Origin: Yamagishiella unicocca
Lineage: Eukaryota > Chlorophyta > Chlorophyceae > Chlamydomonadales > Volvocaceae
Assembly (NCBI GenBank): GCA_003116995.1
Contig: BDSL01000084.1
Coordinates: 186,001 to 250,000 of the forward strand
Direction of reading: 5' to 3'
DNA: 64,000 nucleotides
The notes under the pieces are model-generated. The model worked only from the letters and a program-made list of their open reading frames with translations, had not been told where the DNA came from and did no database searches. The position numbers were made by a program, and so were the translations under genes. Each line of letters starts with the position of its first letter. Position 1 is the stretch's first letter. Shown here one piece after another: positions 58,966 through 64,000 of the stretch.

Positions 58966-60984
58966 ACGTGCCGCAGCGGCGACACCTCTGAGACCAAGTG
59001 AGCAGGACTGCTAGCGGTCATGGTGGCCTTGGTGCCGCCAGCGCCGCTGCATTCGGCCACGCCTCAACGCGAACATGGACGATGGAGTCCGGTTAACACC
59101 ATGGAAATGTGTTGTTTGCTGTATAGTGCTTAATCATGATAAAATTACGATGAAGAGGAGCTGTCTTTGGACCCACTGTGCGCCGCCTTCTGGGTCCTTA
59201 CCGCACGGGGGTGTAACCGGCGAGATGTTGACCTCTATCCAGTGGGGTGAACCCTAGCGCTTAATGCTGGAAACTGGCGCAACCCTTTGTATAGTTACCA
59301 TGAAAGTATGAGTGAAACCATTAACGAGGAAGAGGACGATGGACAAGATGGACGAGATTTGAACGTTTACCAAAATTTCATGGATCCAACGCCTACACAT
59401 TTGCCTACACTACAACGCCAGCACCCTGACATCTTCGAAGAGTTCAATACTGCAAAACAAATATCCTTCCTAAGCGTTCTCATGACGCATCACAATACAG
59501 CCATCCTTTGATCTCGTGTGGAGGATTCCAAAACTTACACGGCAAATTTATAACAACCAGTTAACAATCACTTTAAAAGTTTACCGATACGTACTTGGGT
59601 GCTCTTGGATAGGAGACATGGGTCAGCGCGATAGCGTTGTAGTTGGTCAGACTCGCTGCCGGAACCCAAACTGTTCCAGTGCGGCGAACCCGCACCAATC
59701 ATTAAAGCATATGTGCTGGCTCTTTCCGGTCGGCCGTCCTCGGCGGCTAGTTTGTGGGTATCTATCATGGGGCTAGACGCAGCAATGGTAATAGTGGCAA
59801 CACGACGTGGGCCCTAGAATACGTCACAGCGGGCATGTCTGCCAGCGTCTGCTGCTCGTCAGCTGACACCAGCCATCTGAAGACCTGTGAGGCCTACACG
59901 ATGATGGCCACAACGAAATGCACCATTGCAACCCGGCTGCCTCGGCCTTTTAGGCTTGAGCTGATCTACTGTCGTTCTTCCCTTATTACTATTAGGGTAT
60001 ATTGGGCAGGGGGGAAACCGTGCAGAACGCGTGTAGGTTGCTTTCCGATGGTTATAAAGGGTGCAACACTTCGCGCGAAGGCTGCGCACTCGCTAAGCAT
60101 CATACGTGGTGGCGCTTCTACCATATCTTTACACACTAGTGATCCCAAACTGTAGTTACCCCTAAGACTAGAGGATTGAGACGACGGCTGGACGCACCGA
60201 AATGAGTATTTCGGGAATGGCTATAGATATAAGGCCTGCACTAAGAGTGAACCACGAATGGCGGTACGACCATCGGGCCCTTGTGGCCGTTAGGTAACGG
60301 GAAGCTGAGGACAGGAGGATCGCTCTCGTCGCTACATTCGCTCTCACCAAGATAGCGAATTAACGGCTCTTACCCAACGTCCGAGTGGCTATGACCGGGG
60401 AGGAGCCAGTCTAAGTCGGCATCATCGCGAAGTCCATCGGCACCTATATCGCGAAGTTCTTCCGTGGCAGTCTGCGGTCGCACACGGGCTCGACACCTTT
60501 GAGGTTCTTCCTCGAACTCTGCACGTCTTCGCGCCATGGTAAGTGGCGGGGCGAACACGGGGTGGGACTTCCGGGAGGCCAGGCGGCTGTTGCCGGCCGC
60601 GCGCCGAGGACGCAGCCGCGCAAGGTGGTTTGGCGGGTCGTGATAGGCGGGGGCTAAGGGGACAGCTAGAGGGAGGGGCAGGCCGTTAAGAACTCGTGGG
60701 CCCAATAGCTTGGGACGGGAGATGGTGGTGAATCGAATGGCGCCCGGGGATCGCGACGCCCGGACCCAGGATAGAGTAGTGTAGGAATTTATTAGGTAGT
60801 AGGCAGGCTTGGGTGGGCCGCTATCGGAGCTTGAAGCCATGGAGACGTGAGGCTGGCGGGGCGCCACGTGGCGTCCCTGCTCGTAGCCCGGTGGGCCGTC
60901 GGAGCGCGGCCTGGTGTGCTCATTTCGCTGACTTGTTTGTTGTATGATGTATTTGCCTTGCTTGTAGACCTGTGGGCTGGTGGT
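58966..60984. other. Intergenic region upstream of the SFI1-like gene
   Basis: The part next to 58965 must carry the SFI1-like promoter; no core element is clear. The rest has only short frames without recognised domains, including a 55-codon minus frame starting at ATG near 60539 (MARRRAEFEEEPQRCRARV). Confidence 0.3.
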
Positions 60985-62440
60985 TATTGTAGCCCGGTGG
61001 GCCCGTCTGGCGAGTGGCCCGGCGGGCCCGTCGGGCGTGGCCCTTGAGGGCCTGTGCGCTTGTCGCCCGGTGGGCCTGTCTTGCTAGTAGCCCGGTGGGC
61101 CTGTCTTGCTCGTAGCCCGGTGGGCCTGTCTTACTTGTAGCCCGGTGGGCCTGTCTTGCTTGTCGCCCGGTGGGCCTGTCTTGCTCGTAGCCCGGTGGGC
61201 CTGTCTTGCTCGTAGCCCGGTGGGCCTGTCTTGCTCGTAGCCCGGTGGGCCTGTATTGTTTGTCGCCCGGTGGGCCTGTATTGTTTGTCGCCCGGTGGGC
61301 CTGTCTTGACTGTCGCCCGGTGGGCCTGTCTTGCTTGTAGCCCGGTGGGCCTGTAATGCTTGTAGCCCGGTGGGCCTGTCTTGCTCGTAGCCCGGTGGGC
61401 CTGTCTTGCTCGTAGCCCGGTGGGCCTGTCTTGCTTGTCGCCCGGTGGGCCTGTCTTGCCTGTCGCCCGGTGGGCCTGTCTTGCTTGTAGCCCGGTGGGC
61501 CTGTCTTGCTTGTAGCCCGGTGGGCCTGCTTTGCTTGTAGCCCGGTGGGCCTGTCTTGTCTGTAGCCCGGTGGGCCTGTCTTGCTCGTAGCCCGGTGGGC
61601 CTGTCTTGCTTGTAGCCCGGTGGGCCTGTCTTGCTTGTAGCCCGGTGGGCCTGTCTTGCCTGTAGCCCGGTGGGCCTGTCTTGTCTGTAGCCCGGTGGGC
61701 CTGTCTTGCTCGTAGCCCGGTGGGCCTGTCTTGCTTGTAGCCCGGTGGGCCTGTCTTGCTTGTCGCCCGGTGGGCCTGTCTTGCTCGTAGCCCGGTGGGC
61801 CTGTCTTGCTTGTAGCCCGGTGGGCCTGTCTGGCTCGTAGCCCGGTGGGCCTGTCTTGCTTGTAGCCCGGTGGGCCTGTCGTTTCTGACGCCCGGTGGGC
61901 CTGGTGGGCATGTCGCCCGGTGGGTCCATGCTGATCGCCCGGTGGGCCCGTCTTGCGTGTAGCCCGGTGGGCCTGTCTTGCTTGTCGCCCGGTGGGCCTG
62001 TCGTTTCTGACGCCCGGTGGGCCTGTCTGGCTTGTCGCCCGGTGGGCCGCCTTGCCTGTAGCCCGGTGGGCGTGTCTCCCGTGGCGCCCGGTGGGCCTGC
62101 CTTGAGAATAGCCCGGTGGCCCGGCCCGGCGTGTCGCCCTGTGGGCGCGGTCGGGCGTGTGGTCCGGTGGGCAGTTCGGTCTCAGGACCCGGGGCGCGGT
62201 CGGGCATGTGGCCCTGTGGGTCTGGCTGGCTGGTAGCCCGGTGAGCCTGTCTGGCGGGGTCCGGTGGGTCAGCCGCGCGCGGCCGAGCACGCCGGCTTGT
62301 GAGTCGCCCGGTGGGCCGTTCTGTCGGGTCGCCCGGGGGGCCGGTATTGCGAGTGGCCCAGTGGGCCTGCAGGCCGCGGCCCGGTGGGCGCGGTCTGGCT
62401 TGTAGCCCGATGGGCAAGGTTTAGCGGGCGCCCGGTGTAT
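60985..62440. repeat. 25-bp minisatellite, about 40 good copies with degenerate edges
   Basis: The unit GCCCGGTGGGCCTGTCTTGC plus TTGTA repeats with near-perfect 25-bp spacing from about 61065 to 62060; more diverged copies extend to about 62440. Because 25 is not a multiple of 3 and the unit has no minus-strand stop, all three minus frames stay open and give 25-aa-period peptides (KTGPPGYKQDRPTGLQARQ), which I treat as by-products. Confidence 0.95.
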
Positions 62441-62649
62441 CCGTCCTGAGGATAGCCCGCGGGCTGCGGGTAGACCGTGGGCCGGTCCGGCTTGGCGCTC
62501 CGTGAGCGAGCCTGGTGGGCCGGCTGGAGGGTCGGCCAGTGAGCCCCGCGGGAAGTGGTCCGCGGGCGCAGTCGATTGCAGAGCGGGAGCGTCAGTCTCG
62601 CGGGTTGCACAGTCACTGACAGGAGTGCCGGCCGCTGCGACTGCAGGGT

Positions 62650-64000
62650 ATGGACGAGGCTACGCCTGAGCGTACGCCCAAGGCCAAGTCGAAATCTGGT
62701 CATCGGTCGCACAAGCAGCCGGCTGGGCCGGAGGGGGCGGGAGGGGTGCTCGCACCGCCTAACCCGCCACCAGGAGGTCAAGGCCGGGTGGGAGCTCAGG
62801 AGCGAGCGCGTGTCGGTGACACGGATAGCGCGGCGGGGCGCCGCCTTCGCGCGATGTTACGAGGTCCGGCGCCGGATATCCCGGAGGACGTGGCGGGAGG
62901 CCCCTCACGTGTGCCGGCCGCGGCTGCGCGGGAGGGGGCGGAGCCCGGGGGCGATGCAGACGGGGCGGGTCTGGCTGCGCGGCAACCCGTGGGGGTGGCT
63001 CGCGGGTCAGGGGAGGATGTGCAGCTGGTGGGGTCGTTCTCCGCCGCGGGCGGTCAGGCCCGGGGACCGGAGCAGCAGGAGGCCGCGGAGCTCGGGGTTT
63101 TGAGGCAGGAGGCTCTGAAGAGGCCTAGGGAAAGGGTAGCCGTTCCGCCGGAGCGAGGGGCGTTGCCGCGGTTCCGGTCGTCAGCTAGTTCCGGGAACCC
63201 TAGGATGGAGGCTCGTTCGGAGCGGAGGATGGGGGAGCCGGGGGTGAGGATGGGGGAGCCCGAGGAGGGCCTACAGGAGGCGTGGGCAGCGGCGGCGGTC
63301 GCAGTTCGCGCGCAAGAGCGGCTGCAGCGCGAGTTTGACGCGTACAAAGTGGCGGTGCGTGCGCCACTGGTTGAGACAGGTCTAGGTGCAGAAGGCAGGG
63401 CGGACGAGGGGCCGCGAGCCGACGGGGCGGGAAGGGACGCCCCGCCGCGAGAGGAGTTAAGGGGCGGCCCGGCTACCCTCGGTCTGGGAGGCGGCCCGGC
63501 GGCGTTGCGGCGGCCGGGCATTTTGATTCCGATGGAGCCCTCGGTTGCATCGGTCGATCGGGCGTGGCTGGTGCCGTACGAGCCGGCACACGTGGAGGAT
63601 GCCACTCGTTACGCGAGCACGTACCACACGGCTCGCGATATGGTTACGGTGGCGGCTATCTATAGCCGCCATGCGGAGGTGGCGGTGGGAGCGCTAGGCG
63701 GTGCGGCCGGGGTGGATACCGAGGTTGCGAGGGCGGCAGAAGTGTTCGGATACTGGCTCACAAACCAGGTCCGGGGGCCGCTGACGTCGGCCGGGATCGA
63801 GCTCGATCGTGTGTTGTTCACGTGCTCGGGCGGGGCGCCTGTGCGGCAGCCGGAGTCGTGGCTGGGTGAGGGCAGGCGTTTCGTGGCCGAGGCGGTCGAG
63901 AGTGTGAAGGCCACCCAGGCGTCGCCACGACCCCTGGTGGGCATGGCCCGGATGGTGGGTGACCTTCTGGCGCAGGGCAATCCCGGACAGGCTGTCCTGA
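62650..64000 (+). CDS. Open reading frame leaving the window, possible retrotransposon gag-type protein
   Basis: ATG at 62650 opens a frame of 450 codons without a stop or an obvious intron to the last base. The first 200 or so residues are Pro/Gly/Arg/Ala-rich and probably disordered (MDEATPERTPKAKSKSGHR). The following part looks folded: ERLQREFDAYKVAVRAP, EPSVASVDRAWLVPYEPAHV, ARDMVTVAAIYSRHAEVAVG, VARAAEVFGYWLTNQVRGP. A basic disordered N-terminus before a helical domain, no introns in an intron-dense genome, and a minisatellite just upstream suggest ORF1/gag of a retrotransposon, but I recognise no diagnostic motif (no zinc knuckle, protease or polymerase within the window). It could equally be an uncharacterised host gene. 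Confidence 0.6.
   Translation, partial: MDEATPERTPKAKSKSGHRSHKQPAGPEGAGGVLAPPNPPPGGQGRVGAQERARVGDTDSAAGRRLRAMLRGPAPDIPEDVAGGPSRVPAAAAREGAEPGGDADGAGLAARQPVGVARGSGEDVQLVGSFSAAGGQARGPEQQEAAELGVLRQEALKRPRERVAVPPERGALPRFRSSASSGNPRMEARSERRMGEPGVRMGEPEEGLQEAWAAAAVAVRAQERLQREFDAYKVAVRAPLVETGLGAEGRADEGPRADGAGRDAPPREELRGGPATLGLGGGPAALRRPGILIPMEPSVASVDRAWLVPYEPAHVEDATRYASTYHTARDMVTVAAIYSRHAEVAVGALGGAAGVDTEVARAAEVFGYWLTNQVRGPLTSAGIELDRVLFTCSGGAPVRQPESWLGEGRRFVAEAVESVKATQASPRPLVGMARMVGDLLAQGNPGQAVL

Noticed and set aside
60920..62417. Minus-strand frames of 456, 428 and 281 codons with collagen-like PPGY/PTG repeats
   Set aside because: All three frames are open at once because the 25-bp unit lacks minus-strand stops; this is a minisatellite by-product.
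1..64000. tRNA and rRNA genes
   Set aside because: No A/B-box-bearing cloverleaf or conserved rRNA segment was recognised by eye; a tRNAscan or Rfam search would decide.

Overview
The window reads as nuclear DNA from a green alga, most likely a chlamydomonadalean (volvocine-type) species. The evidence is high GC content, genes cut into many short GT-AG introns full of low-complexity repeats, TGTAA sequences downstream of several stop codons (the polyadenylation signal typical of this group), and algal or plant versions of Alba, DGAT2 and exportin-4. There is no prokaryotic gene organisation. I built the gene models by hand from splice signals, reading-frame phase and protein-family knowledge. 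In every complete multi-exon model the coding exons sum to a multiple of three.

Layout. 1-4100: 3' part of a TTC27-type TPR gene (+). 4264-5410: a small Alba-domain gene (+). 6911-7946: SAP18 (-). 8829-20497: a 23-exon exportin-4 gene (+) whose introns hold many different tandem repeats. 22630-25698: DGAT2 (-), whose acyltransferase motif is carried by an 11-nt microexon. 27845-29541: a two-exon gene (-) for a probably N-acylated protein with a helical domain. About 29.5-40.1 kb is gene-poor and holds a 20-copy, 178-bp satellite array placed almost symmetrically between two 19-bp inverted repeats. 40169-58965: a 43-exon gene (-) for a giant (about 3,848 aa) SFI1-like, centrin-binding-repeat protein. 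59-62.6 kb: intergenic DNA and a 25-bp minisatellite. 62650 to the end: an open frame (+) that leaves the window and looks like a retrotransposon gag-type protein.

The recognisable genes are housekeeping functions (biogenesis TPR factor, RNA/DNA-binding Alba, Sin3/exon-junction SAP18, nuclear export, triacylglycerol synthesis, centriole or basal-body fibres). They do not form one pathway. The more distinctive content is architectural: one-repeat-per-exon structure in the SFI1-like gene, a catalytic microexon, tandem duplications that copy splice sites, and the satellite flanked by inverted repeats.
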